Positions 42,083-50,260 of a stretch of 56,138 nucleotides of DNA are shown in pieces. Source of the DNA: Alphaproteobacteria bacterium. GTDB taxonomy: Bacteria > Pseudomonadota > Alphaproteobacteria > SMXQ01. Position 1 is the first letter of the stretch; each line of letters begins with the position of its first letter. The position numbers were made by a program, and so were the translations under genes. The DNA lies in the NCBI GenBank assembly GCA_009380075.1, contig WHSO01000016.1:1-56138 (forward strand), read 5' to 3'. The notes under the pieces are model-generated. The model saw only the letters and a list, made by a program, of their open reading frames with translations. It searched no databases and was not told where the DNA came from.

Positions 42083-42856
42083 TTAGCGCCGCGGCAGCGC
42101 GTTCTGTTTCTCGCGCAGGATATCGAGGTCCTGGTGGGTCTTTGCGGAAACCTTGGGAACCATCTGCTCCGTCTTGGGGCGCGGGTCCGGCGGCGTCACG
42201 ATGCCCCCCGACATCACCATCTTGATGCCCTCCTCCACCGTCATGTTGAGCACGATGACGTCTTCCTGCGGAACGAACAGGAGGAATCCAGAAGTCGGGT
42301 TCGGCGTCGTCGGAAGGAAGATGTTGAGGACCTTTTCCTGGGTCAGGTTCTGCACCTCGCCGACCGTGGGGCCGGTCAGGAAACCCAGCGCCCACAGGCC
42401 GCGCCGGGGGTATTCGATCATCACAACCTCGCGGAAGGCTTCGGACTGGTTGTTGAAGACCGTCTCGAACACCTGCTTGAGGGTCGTGTAGATGCCGCGG
42501 ATGACGGGCATGCGGTGAAGGACGCGTTCGTACATATGGATGAACGTCCGACCGAGGAGGTTCGCCGTAAGGGCGCCGATCAGGATCAGCCCGGCGATAA
42601 CGATAAGGAGCCCGAGTCCCGGAATGGAGAACGGCAGGTAGGTTTCCGGGTGGTAGTACGCTGGAATCAGGACCATCACCTTCTCGTCCATCCAGTGGAT
42701 GAAGCTCCAGGCAAGGTAAACAGTAAGGCCGATCGGCGCGGTGACGAGAACGCCGGCAATCAGGTAGTTGCGCAGGCGCGCGACGATGCGATGACGAACG
42801 GAAAGGTCGGGTTCGTCCGCGGGGACTTCCGGTGTGCCGGGAGGCGTGTGGGTCAT
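42083..42856 (-). CDS. DUF502 family membrane protein
   Basis: A 257-residue inner-membrane protein. Two N-terminal transmembrane helices (YLIAGVLVTAPIGLTVYLAW and GLGLLIVIAGLILIGALTAN) are joined by a short loop. The conserved core includes RTFIHMYERVLHRMPVIRGI with YTTLKQV, IEYPRRGLWALGFLTG, NIFLPTTPNPTSGFLLFVP and EEGIKMVMSGGIV. This matches DUF502, whose function is not established. The start at 42856 is chosen for the shorter N terminus; 42865 is also possible. It is convergent with recG. Confidence 0.9.
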   Translation of the reverse strand: MTHTPPGTPEVPADEPDLSVRHRIVARLRNYLIAGVLVTAPIGLTVYLAWSFIHWMDEKVMVLIPAYYHPETYLPFSIPGLGLLIVIAGLILIGALTANLLGRTFIHMYERVLHRMPVIRGIYTTLKQVFETVFNNQSEAFREVVMIEYPRRGLWALGFLTGPTVGEVQNLTQEKVLNIFLPTTPNPTSGFLLFVPQEDVIVLNMTVEEGIKMVMSGGIVTPPDPRPKTEQMVPKVSAKTHQDLDILREKQNALPRR

Positions 42857-43303
42857 GGCGCGCATCTTATCCTGCGCCTTGGCCCGCCGCCAGTGGGCGA
42901 TGTGCTCACCGGAAGCGAATGATCCCGGCGAAAGTCCGTATTTGTCTCAAACGTGCGGGATGAATGATGCGGGATTCGCTGGCGTCGTCCCGGTACACCG
43001 AGCCAGGAAATGATGTCGATCCGATGATGGTTGAGGTGGGATGTCTTCATCCGTTCCGGATCGCGAATGACAACGCGGCGCCTCCGCTTTGAGGAAAACG
43101 CGAGCTCGATGGCGGGTCGCCGGCCGGGAGCGTCACACCGGAAGGCCGCCTTCGCAGGCGGATGAATTATCGGAAGTCTCTGATATTGAAGCAGGATCAA
43201 TGACAATGATGTGCCACGTACCGGTGCCGGTCCCAGCTTGCTTCCTGTCCCGCGGAGAAGGTGATAACATTTTTGTCCGCCTCACCGCACATGGAGGGGA
43301 CCC
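42857..43303. other. Intergenic region upstream of the CBS-pair gene
   Basis: About 447 bases with no supported gene. It has a CCGCCT / AGGCGG hairpin with loop TCGC near 43147-43162, and a lower-GC stretch from 43170 to 43275 that probably carries the promoter of the downstream CBS gene (GATAACATTTTTG near 43263). A clear ribosome site (GGAGGGGA) precedes the ATG at 43304. I see no tRNA, repeat array or convincing small gene. Confidence 0.4.
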
Positions 43304-43735
43304 ATGAACGTTGCCACCGTTCTTCAGCACAAGGGCGGCAATGTCGTTACCGCCCGTCCCGACAGTTCCATTGCCGAAATTTGCAATCTGCTTCGCAGTG
43401 CCCGCATCGGTGCCGTCATTATCAGTCCCGATCGCGTCCGGGTCGAAGGCATCGTGTCGGAACGCGATATCGTGCGGGCGCTCGCCGAGCACGGCGCCGC
43501 GGCGCTGTCGAAGACCGCGGCCGACCTGATGACCCGCGGCGTCATCACCTGCGCGCCCGACGAAGACGTTGCCGGACTGATGACCGTGATGACCACGGGT
43601 CGTTTCCGTCACGTGCCTGTCTGCGACGAAGGCGTCCTTGTCGGGATCGTCTCGATCGGGGACGTCGTCCGCGTGCGCGTCGAGGAAATCGAGCACGAAG
43701 CCGAGGCGCTCCGGACCTACGTCACCCAGGGGTGA
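43304..43735 (+). CDS. CBS-pair (Bateman module) protein
   Basis: A 143-residue stand-alone CBS pair. The first motif runs VVTARPDSSIAEICNLL to VEGIVSERDIVRALAEHG. The second runs MTRGVITCAPDEDVAGLMTV to HVPVCDEGVLVGIVSIGDVV. Bateman modules bind adenosine nucleotides and act as energy or redox sensors, here without a fused effector. Size and sequence resemble the widespread small proteins sometimes annotated as inosine-monophosphate-dehydrogenase-like CBS proteins. GGAGGGGA lies just before the ATG. It is followed after 116 bases by the UPF0104-type gene. Confidence 0.93.
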   Translation: MNVATVLQHKGGNVVTARPDSSIAEICNLLRSARIGAVIISPDRVRVEGIVSERDIVRALAEHGAAALSKTAADLMTRGVITCAPDEDVAGLMTVMTTGRFRHVPVCDEGVLVGIVSIGDVVRVRVEEIEHEAEALRTYVTQG

Positions 43736-43851
43736 TCGCGCCAGACCGGGGACGGCAAGGGCGTCAGCCTTGATCCGCCGCGCGGGCCGCCTTATCTTGG
43801 CCGCGCCGGTTCCGGCCGGATCGACACTTTATCCGTGAACGACGAGCGCTC

Positions 43852-44829
43852 TTGACCGAACCCGCGTCCAAGCCCCTCACCCCGCGCGCCGTGGCCGGTG
43901 CGGTACTGCAGTTTTCGGTTTCCGTCGTTCTGATCGTCTGGGCGATTGGCCAGCTCGACCTGTCCAGCCTTGCCTCCCGGCTGGCGAACCTCGGATGGGT
44001 GCCGGCGTCCCTCGCCTTCCTGTCCGTGCTGGTGCAGGCGGCGGCGGCAGCCTGGCGCTGGCAGCGGATCAACGGGCGGCTGGGCATCGTCCAGGGCTAT
44101 TTCTGGCACTGGCGCATCGTCATGGTCAGCGCCTTTTTCGCGCAGCTTCTGCCCTCCACCCTCGGCGGCGATGCCTATCGCATCTGGACCGTCGCACGCG
44201 GCTCGGCACGTGGTTTCTCCGCGGCGCTCGTGTCGGTGATCTGCGACCGTGCCATCGGCCTCGCCTGCATCCTTGCCCTGATCGCCCTGACCTTGCCGTT
44301 GACCGCGTGGACGATCGGCGCCGGCGAGGCATTCTGGAGCCTGCTCACCCTTGTCCTCGGCGGGCTTGCGGTGTTCGGATCGCTGGTCGCTTACGGCCAG
44401 GTGCCGTTCGGGTTGTCGTGGCTGCGGATCGCCGATGCGATGATGGCGCCGGCGGTGGCGCTCAAGCGCATCCTCGCTGCGCCGCGCGAATTCGCGGTGC
44501 AACTGGTGACGGGTGTGCTGATCCACGCCGTCTCGATCGTCGCCATGCTGCTGATCGCGCTTGCCGTCGCCGTGCCCCTGAACCCGGTGGAGGCGATCAC
44601 CCTGGTGCCGCCGGTGATCCTGTTTTCCATGCTGCCGATCTCGGTTGCGGGATGGGGTTTGCGCGAAGGCGCCATGGTCGCCGCCTTCGCCATGATCGGC
44701 CGTCCCGCGGCCGATGCGGTGCTGCTGTCCGTCACCTTCGGGCTTTTCTATTTCGGCGCGGGACTGATCGGCGGGGCGATCTGGGGACTTCTTCGCGTGC
44801 CGGCCCGATGGACGGGCGATGCCGTTTAG
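43852..44829 (+). CDS. LPG-synthase-TM/UPF0104 family membrane protein
   Basis: A 325-residue integral membrane protein with about eight hydrophobic helices, related to the flippase half of lysylphosphatidylglycerol synthase (UPF0104). Conserved features include WRWQRINGR after the second helix, AFFAQLLPSTLGGDAYRIW, SVICDRAIGLACI and the late SMLPISVAGWGLREGAMVA. The family is linked to lipid or sugar-lipid translocation. The start is taken as TTG at 43852 (MTEPASKP) because no ATG or GTG lies in frame at the right place. It is convergent with the Flp pilin gene. Confidence 0.88.
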   Translation: MTEPASKPLTPRAVAGAVLQFSVSVVLIVWAIGQLDLSSLASRLANLGWVPASLAFLSVLVQAAAAAWRWQRINGRLGIVQGYFWHWRIVMVSAFFAQLLPSTLGGDAYRIWTVARGSARGFSAALVSVICDRAIGLACILALIALTLPLTAWTIGAGEAFWSLLTLVLGGLAVFGSLVAYGQVPFGLSWLRIADAMMAPAVALKRILAAPREFAVQLVTGVLIHAVSIVAMLLIALAVAVPLNPVEAITLVPPVILFSMLPISVAGWGLREGAMVAAFAMIGRPAADAVLLSVTFGLFYFGAGLIGGAIWGLLRVPARWTGDAV

Positions 44830-44852
44830 TTGCACCCTTCGCAAGCGTGCAA
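44830..44852. other. Hairpin at the 3' end of the UPF0104-type gene
   Basis: TTGCAC (44830-44835) pairs with GTGCAA (44847-44852), with an inner CTT/AAG pair and one mismatch. It directly overlaps and follows the stop codon. No T run follows, so it is at best a weak or factor-dependent terminator. Confidence 0.4.
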
Positions 44853-44959
44853 ACGCGGCGGGACTTCCCTTCAAGGAGTTGGGCTCGGCGTGAGGCCGCC
44901 GGATCAGACCAAGGAGAAAATCGCAAAGCCCAGCGGCCTGGCGGCCCCGGCTCCGGGTT

Positions 44960-45346
44960 CTAGCCCTTTCCACCTTTCTTGGCCGCTTCCTTCGCGGCCT
45001 TGGCGGCGGCTTTCGCTGCCTCCTTCTCGGCCTCGGCCGCTTCCTTAGCCGCCGCTTTTTCGGCGGCTGCGGCGGCTTTCGCCGTTTCCTTCTCGACCTT
45101 GGCGGCAACCTTTTCCACCGCGGGATCTTCTTTCGTCACGGCTTCGTCCTCTCCATCGTCGCCGAAGGCGGCCAGGGTGTAACGGAACGTATTGTCGAGC
45201 CGTTGTCCCACGGAGATGACCGTGGTGACCGTTGCGGTCGATATGATGGCGGCCATCAGCGCGTATTCGAGGGAGGTCACCCCTCTCGAACAGCGCCACA
45301 GGCGAATCAGGGCATTACGGACACGCGGGCTTACCATTTTCGGCAA
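44960..45346 (-). CDS. Flp/Fap type IVb pilin with long Ala/Lys/Glu-rich C-terminal tail
   Basis: A 128-residue prepilin. The leader MPKMVSPRVRNALIRLWRCS and the class IVb motif RGVTSLEYALMAAIIS (prepilin peptidase site after Gly, with the Glu-Tyr pair) are followed by a hydrophobic helix and FRYTLAAFGDD. Typical Flp pilins stop here at 50-70 residues. This one continues for about 60 residues of almost pure Ala, Lys and Glu (AAKVEKETAKAAAAAEKAAA and similar), predicted to form a long single helix, ending KKGGKG. It is probably the major or a minor subunit of Tad pili. The assembly ATPase and platform genes (CpaF, TadB/C) are not in the window. Confidence 0.88.
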   Translation of the reverse strand: MPKMVSPRVRNALIRLWRCSRGVTSLEYALMAAIISTATVTTVISVGQRLDNTFRYTLAAFGDDGEDEAVTKEDPAVEKVAAKVEKETAKAAAAAEKAAAKEAAEAEKEAAKAAAKAAKEAAKKGGKG

Positions 45347-45548
45347 CCTTCTGAATCAGGGTGTATTTCGAATCGGAAACGGAAACACGCGGTACCACGC
45401 TGCCCGCGCCGGGTGGGTGGCACGTGCCGGAATACACAAGAAATCTCAATTTTGAGTTAAAGGCCGTCGTTCAGAACACCCGGCGCATTACCGTGGCATT
45501 GAGGACAGGCATGTTCCGGGACGATGAACGGCCGAGGCCGGCCGCGCG

Positions 45549-46166
45549 TCAGCAGGGGGAGACGCCGCTCTGGTGGTTGAGGTCTTCGCCGATCATCGTC
45601 GCCGTAAAGCTCGGCATGGCGAGACTCGCCGCTCCTGTACCACCTACCAGCGAGACCAGCAGATGGACGACCAGAAAGTCGTACGTCATGTTCTGCAGGC
45701 GAACCGTTACCGCCGGCACGGGGCCGCAGCGCCCGACGAATCCAAGGCCTATGGGAGCGTATTCCACAACGACATTGCTCGCCGTGATGCGCGGAAACAT
45801 CTGCCGCATGCGGTTGACGATACGCGTGTGGGAGGCCTGCGAAAATGAAAAGGCGTTGTTACAGCTCGCCGTCGCGCCGTTACAGACGACGGGGCTGTTG
45901 GCGAAATTCGGCATCGGCTCGTCGCCGAATTCGTTGCCGTTGGTTTTCCCGTTGATGGTGTTGAGGCCGGAAGCGACGGGGTCCGATACCACGGCTTTCC
46001 GGACACCGAACTGGGTCGCCTTTTCCGCGCTGTTCCATTGAAACAGCGCAAAGGCATATTCGATGATGCCGATGGTGATGAGCAGCAGGGGAACGCAGAC
46101 GAGTGCAAACTCCACGGCCGCAGCCCCTTCGGATCTCTTCCACAACCGCCTGATGAAACGCATCAT
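45549..46166 (-). CDS. TadE-like minor pseudopilin
   Basis: A 205-residue protein with the TadE signature near the N terminus: RRLWKRSEGAAAVEFALVCV with a following LLLITIGIIEYAF helix. The C-terminal part is periplasmic with Cys residues (VVCNGATASCNN, GRCGPVP, SPC) that may form disulfides. TadE-type proteins are pseudopilins needed for Tad pilus assembly. It follows the next TadE-like gene after 6 bases and precedes the Flp pilin gene by about 200 bases, which include AT-rich sequence likely to contain the pilin promoter. Confidence 0.85.
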   Translation of the reverse strand: MMRFIRRLWKRSEGAAAVEFALVCVPLLLITIGIIEYAFALFQWNSAEKATQFGVRKAVVSDPVASGLNTINGKTNGNEFGDEPMPNFANSPVVCNGATASCNNAFSFSQASHTRIVNRMRQMFPRITASNVVVEYAPIGLGFVGRCGPVPAVTVRLQNMTYDFLVVHLLVSLVGGTGAASLAMPSFTATMIGEDLNHQSGVSPC

Positions 46167-46172
46167 GCCGGG

Positions 46173-46679
46173 CTACTCCCCTATATTCCGGATCTGGTGG
46201 CGCGCCGAATACTCGACCGTGCCGCCATTGAACAGCGACAGAAGGGGAAATTCGCCGGCTGGGGCTGCGACCGACGCCCTGACCGTGATGATATTGATGG
46301 TGGCCGGGCCGCGGAAGGTCCCCGCCGTGTTGTCGAAGGGCGTCACCAGACCGGTCTGTGAATCCAGATTGGTAGTGACGCTGTTCGACCAGTACCCGTA
46401 GTGCAATGGTGTCGACCCGTCGAAGTCTCCCCTCAACATCAGGTTCTTCGCAGCCGTCCGTTGCGCCGCCGTCAACGGGACATCGACGCGGGAGAGATAC
46501 CGTGCCGCGTCCTGGGCCCCCTTCTGCAGGGAATGATGATGCCAGATACTGCGGCCGATGTCGGCAATGCCCGCCAGCAGCACCACCATGAACGGGAGAA
46601 GAAGACCGAATTCAACGGCCGCCGTGCCGCGCGAATCCTCGGCAAGGAAGCGTCGGCAGAACGGCAACAGGCGCAGCAT
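46173..46679 (-). CDS. TadE/TadF-like minor pseudopilin
   Basis: A pseudopilin-like protein of about 168 residues. The motif EDSRGTAAVEFGLLLPFMVV lies 12 residues after the ATG at 46679, the usual spacing, followed by LLAGIADIGRSIW. A small periplasmic domain follows. GAGG precedes that ATG by 11 bases. In-frame ATGs at 46718 and 46733 are alternative starts and would overlap the upstream TadG-like gene by 26 or 41 bases. It lies between the TadG-like gene and the other TadE-like gene in a minus-strand operon. Confidence 0.8.
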   Translation of the reverse strand: MLRLLPFCRRFLAEDSRGTAAVEFGLLLPFMVVLLAGIADIGRSIWHHHSLQKGAQDAARYLSRVDVPLTAAQRTAAKNLMLRGDFDGSTPLHYGYWSNSVTTNLDSQTGLVTPFDNTAGTFRGPATINIITVRASVAAPAGEFPLLSLFNGGTVEYSARHQIRNIGE

Positions 46680-46692
46680 GCGGCGCGAGGCC

Positions 46693-48243
46693 TCAGCGAT
46701 AGAGTTGAACAATGTCATGCAATACCGATCCATCGACTTCCACTTCCAGAACGCTGATCACTTCGGCATACAGCGTCTGGTCGCTGCCGCCCTCGGCGGC
46801 ATGGGTCAGGAACATCTTGGCGTAGACCAACACCGGCACATCCTCGGAGTTGCCGTTCAGCGGGCCATGCTCCTCACAATTTATGACCGCCACGTACAGC
46901 ATGCGCCGATTCGGGTCGGGCGCCTCCGATCCGCCATAGTTGATGGGACGGCCGTTTTCCCCCGTTGCACTGCTCGCCGCGGTCTCGTCGTCGCTATCGA
47001 CGTCGCCGTCGCCGTCGGTATCCCCCGTGGGGATGGCGGTGGCGACTTCCCAGTCGTACATTTCCTTGCGCGTGACGATGCCGTCACCGTTCGGATCGAG
47101 GTCGCCGTTGAAGTAATGCATGCTGAAGGAATCGCCCGGGTGGTTGGTTGCCCAGTAATCGGTCCAGAATGACGTCTGCGCGGTCACGTTGGCGGCCGCG
47201 GGTGGCGCAAACCGAGGATGAAAAGAGGGGCCGTAGGACGCGCAGTTGCTGGCGGCATAACAGTCATGTTTCGGCATCGCGCGGCCCTTCAGCGGGCTGC
47301 CCGAATAATTCACGTAGCTGCTTCCCGATTGGTATTTGCCCTTGATGACGTTGGGCGCCGGTCGGTAGTCGGAATTGTTCTTCGCGTTTCCGCCGAATCC
47401 CGGCGTTTCGTACATGTCGAAGCGGGTATTTATCGCGGTCGATACCGGATTGGTGGCCGATCCCGTACGCATGTCCACCCTCGTGGAATAGCACCCGGTG
47501 GGATTGGAACTCGCCAACGCCTGTACCAGGTTGGAGGTGCCCTGGCTGCCTTCGGACGGGTCGAGCAGGCCGAAATTGCCGGCCGTCCAGGAACCGGTAC
47601 CGCCGCCTTGCTTCAGTTCGACCAGTTGTCCCGGAACCGGATTGAAAGGTGCACCCGTATTCCCGTTCGCTTCCGCAGGGTTGCAGATCATCAGCGGAGG
47701 GAAGTTGCAGACCACGCACTCGAGGCCGGCTACCGCCGTGGCGGAGGCCTGGCCCTTGGAGAGACTGCCGTCGGGGTCGCCCGTGAGCATCGCCACCACG
47801 GGCGCGAGGAGGTAATTGACCTCGCGCACGGACGGGGTCACCTGGATGTAACGTGCCAGGAGGGGATCGGCGGTCACGCTCGAGCTCGGAATCGGCGCGT
47901 CGTCGTCGGTCGGAAGGGAGGCAAGGAACCGGATATGCGTGTCCTCGATGACGACGTCCTGTCCGCCGGAGGCGAAAGTCTGCAGATTCTTGATGAGAGC
48001 CGTCTTCGCCGCCGTCTGCGCCCGGGTGATGGACGTGGCGGTACGGTCGAGCTCGGCCGCCCCGGCGAGCGCCGCAGCATCGGCCGCGTTCTGCAGTTCG
48101 GTCTGGAGCGTATATGCGCGACCCGCATCGACCACCAGGGCGCCGAAGCCGATCATGATCACCGAAACGAAAGACACATAGATGGCAACGGCCCCATCCC
48201 GTGCCTGCCAGAGCCGGCTGGGCAACTTATGTATGGGCGTCAT
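46693..48243 (-). CDS. TadG-like pilus-associated protein with acidic calcium-type motifs
   Basis: A protein of about 516 residues. The N-terminal TadG/Flp-associated segment is WQARDGAVAIYVSFVSVIM then IGFGALVVDAGRAY, with LQNAADAAALAGAAELD, as in secreted or membrane TadG proteins. The long extracytoplasmic part has paired Cys residues (CVVCNF, CYAASNC). Late in the sequence come DLDPNGDGIVTRKEMYDWE, an EF-hand-like loop, and GDTDGDGDVDSDDE, a thrombospondin/dockerin-like acidic loop. These suggest calcium binding. The start at 48243 is preferred over 48282. It is the first gene of the minus-strand Tad operon, with an AT-rich promoter region upstream. Confidence 0.82.
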   Translation of the reverse strand: MTPIHKLPSRLWQARDGAVAIYVSFVSVIMIGFGALVVDAGRAYTLQTELQNAADAAALAGAAELDRTATSITRAQTAAKTALIKNLQTFASGGQDVVIEDTHIRFLASLPTDDDAPIPSSSVTADPLLARYIQVTPSVREVNYLLAPVVAMLTGDPDGSLSKGQASATAVAGLECVVCNFPPLMICNPAEANGNTGAPFNPVPGQLVELKQGGGTGSWTAGNFGLLDPSEGSQGTSNLVQALASSNPTGCYSTRVDMRTGSATNPVSTAINTRFDMYETPGFGGNAKNNSDYRPAPNVIKGKYQSGSSYVNYSGSPLKGRAMPKHDCYAASNCASYGPSFHPRFAPPAAANVTAQTSFWTDYWATNHPGDSFSMHYFNGDLDPNGDGIVTRKEMYDWEVATAIPTGDTDGDGDVDSDDETAASSATGENGRPINYGGSEAPDPNRRMLYVAVINCEEHGPLNGNSEDVPVLVYAKMFLTHAAEGGSDQTLYAEVISVLEVEVDGSVLHDIVQLYR

Positions 48244-48674
48244 GACATGCCCAATGAGACAACCCCGCATCGGAACCACCACAATGATCTGTTGGAGACC
48301 TTGGACCAGTAGACCGGCCGCCTGAGCCGGTCAGAAGCCGCGTGTCATAATTCAGGAGAGCAGTATTCAATCTGAAAATTATTAATAATCCGCATACGAT
48401 ATAATGCATTTGGAATAAGTATTTGGGGTTTTTCCGGGGTATGGGCTATTTTAAAGTAATATCAATCTTCTTTTTGTAAATTTTTACTAAAATTCATTCC
48501 ATTGTCGACCAGGTACGTGTGCCCCCGCAGGCTTGTTGCTCCAACATCGTGGTGCAACAGGCGCCGAAAATCATGAAGGGATTTGGGCGGCACCATCGTC
48601 CTCACGGAAAGCCGTTGATGGCAGACAAAAAACGGCGTTGCGATATCAGGACGTGAGGGAAGACATGAGGGAAA
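48244..48674. promoter_or_regulatory. AT-rich promoter region of the Tad operon
   Basis: About 430 bases with no supported gene. A GACCGGC/GCCGGTC hairpin occurs at 48312-48318 with 48326-48332. From about 48355 to 48500 base composition falls sharply (stretches such as AAAATTATTAATAATC and TGTAAATTTTTAC), in strong contrast to the rest of the window. It is the likely promoter area for the minus-strand TadG-TadE-TadE-Flp genes and may bind nucleoid proteins. The remaining 170 bases next to tRNA-Lys show nothing I can identify. Confidence 0.5.
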
Positions 48675-48749
48675 TGGTGAGCCGGATGGGATTCGAACCC
48701 ATGACCCGCTGCTTAAAAGGCAGCTGCTCTACCTCTGAGCTACCGGCCC
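48675..48749 (-). tRNA. tRNA-Lys (anticodon UUU)
   Basis: On the minus strand the acceptor stem GGGCCGG pairs with CCGGCTC (one G-U), followed by A and an encoded CCA. The D arm is GCTCAGAGGTAGAGC, the anticodon arm GCTGC-CTTTTAA-GCAGC has TTT at 48715-48717, and the T arm is GGGTTCGAATCCC. It is complete and standard. Confidence 0.97.
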
Positions 48750-48867
48750 GCCGTGGCGCCCGTCGCGGTGGTGGGGAACGTTGCGGGCGCGGCCGGTTTA
48801 GCACGGCGGGCGGGTACAGGAAAGCCCGCCCTGCCCTCGTCCGCCTTAGCCGGGCGGCGACGGCACC

Positions 48868-49668
48868 TCAGGCGCCGCCGTTCATCCAGGTGCCGAGGTC
48901 GACCTCCCAGCCCTTCCGGTAGCTGAGGTCGAAGCGGTTGCCCTCCGGGTCCTGCACCCGGTACTCGGCGTAGGGCCGCGTTGCCGGACGCTCGGCCACG
49001 TCGCGCTCGGACGACAGCGCGGCGAGCTTCGCCTCCATGTCGGCGACGAGGAAGCCGAAGTGGTTGACGCCGAAGCGCATCTCGTGCCCTTCGAGGGTCT
49101 TGTTGTAGAAAGGATGGATAGCAAGGTTGATGCGGCTGTCACCCATGAAACGATTCTTGCGCTCCTGGTGGCGGCGTTCGAACGAGGTGTCGAGCTCGCG
49201 GAAATTGAACAGAGTTTCGTAGAACTGCATGATCCCGGTCGGGTCGAGCGCGTTGTAGGCGACGTGGGCCACCCGGGGAATGCGCAGGTCCTCGCCGCCG
49301 ACGCCGAAATCGCCGGTGGACAATGTCACCGCCCGCGCCTCGGGGTCGTAGATGCGGCATTCGCCGTAATGAATGCCGCCCGCTTCCTCGACGATCTCGC
49401 CGCGCGGGAACAGGTCGCGGTAGCGCGTCGTCACCCGTTCCATGTTGTCGACCTGGAGGCCGACGTGATGCAGGCCGATGGTGCGGTCGGGCTCGACCAG
49501 CTCGTCGCGCGCCTTGAAGAAGGTCAGGTTCATGTAGCCGTCGGTGATCGACACGTCGCCCTGGTTGGAGCGGCCCAGCTCCTGTAGCCCGAGATGACGG
49601 TGGTAGAATTCGGCGATGCCGTCGGGGTCGTTGCTGAGAAACGCGAGGTAGCGAAGGCGTCCCGCCAT
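48868..49668 (-). CDS. Two-domain VOC (extradiol-dioxygenase-like) protein
   Basis: A 266-residue protein with two vicinal-oxygen-chelate modules: RLRYLAFLSNDPDGIAEFYH and IGLHHVGLQVDNMER, then RVAHVAYNALDPTGIMQFYE with GVNHFGFLVADMEAKL, ending DPEGNRFDLSYRKGWEVD. His residues in LHHVG and VNHFG and a C-terminal acidic residue could be the metal site of a catechol 2,3-dioxygenase-like enzyme, but lyase or isomerase roles are possible. It is of the same general architecture as the 30036-30842 protein. Standing alone between tRNA-Lys and coaD, it gives no pathway context. Confidence 0.88.
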   Translation of the reverse strand: MAGRLRYLAFLSNDPDGIAEFYHRHLGLQELGRSNQGDVSITDGYMNLTFFKARDELVEPDRTIGLHHVGLQVDNMERVTTRYRDLFPRGEIVEEAGGIHYGECRIYDPEARAVTLSTGDFGVGGEDLRIPRVAHVAYNALDPTGIMQFYETLFNFRELDTSFERRHQERKNRFMGDSRINLAIHPFYNKTLEGHEMRFGVNHFGFLVADMEAKLAALSSERDVAERPATRPYAEYRVQDPEGNRFDLSYRKGWEVDLGTWMNGGA

Positions 49669-49741
49669 GGCCTGTTCCTCCGGAAAGCGATTATCGTTGC
49701 CGGCAGGATAGCGCGTCCGGCCGCGCCGGCGAAAGGCCTTC

Positions 49742-50260
49742 CTAGGACCGCAGCTGGCGCTCGAGCCGGCGTGCCACCGCGGGCGTGACGAACTGGCTGA
49801 TATCGCCGCCGAGGCGGCAGATTTCCTTGACGAAGCGCGACGAAATGAACTGGTGCCGGTCGGACGCCATGAGGAACACGGTCTCGATCTCCGGCTTGAG
49901 GCGGGAGTTCATGCCGACCATCTGGAACTCGTATTCGAAGTCCGACACCGCGCGGAGGCCGCGGAGGATCAGGGTCGCCCCCACTTCCTCGGCAAAAGAC
50001 ACCAGCAGGCCGCCGAACTGCGTCACCACGATCTCGGCGCCGTTGACGGCGAGATCCTTTACGTCCTCGCGCACCATGGCGACCCGGTCCTCGACCGAGA
50101 AGATCGGGCCCTTGCCATCGTTGGAGGCAACCGCGATGACCAGGCGGTCGACCACGCGCAGCGCCCGCTTGACGATGTCGAGATGGCCGAGCGTGATCGG
50201 ATCGAAAGTGCCGGGATAGACGCCAGTGCGCACGCGCCCGGAAGGCTTCGGATCAGGCAT
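49742..50260 (-). CDS. coaD: Phosphopantetheine adenylyltransferase
   Basis: Penultimate step of coenzyme A synthesis: ATP plus 4'-phosphopantetheine gives dephospho-CoA. The 172-residue protein shows [20 protein letters not shown] with the TxGH nucleotidyl-transfer motif, [16 protein letters not shown] and the ISSRFVKEI motif. The start overlaps the 3' end of gyrA by 8 bases, so it is coupled to gyrA. The gyrA-coaD order is common in alphaproteobacteria. Confidence 0.97.
   Translation of the reverse strand: MPDPKPSGRVRTGVYPGTFDPITLGHLDIVKRALRVVDRLVIAVASNDGKGPIFSVEDRVAMVREDVKDLAVNGAEIVVTQFGGLLVSFAEEVGATLILRGLRAVSDFEYEFQMVGMNSRLKPEIETVFLMASDRHQFISSRFVKEICRLGGDISQFVTPAVARRLERQLRS

Noticed and set aside
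45419-45428. GGCACGTGCC palindrome upstream of the Flp pilin as a sigma-54 or quorum-sensing site
   Set aside because: It lacks the TTGC half of a sigma-54 promoter and no LuxR-type gene is present. A 10-base palindrome alone is weak in GC-rich DNA.
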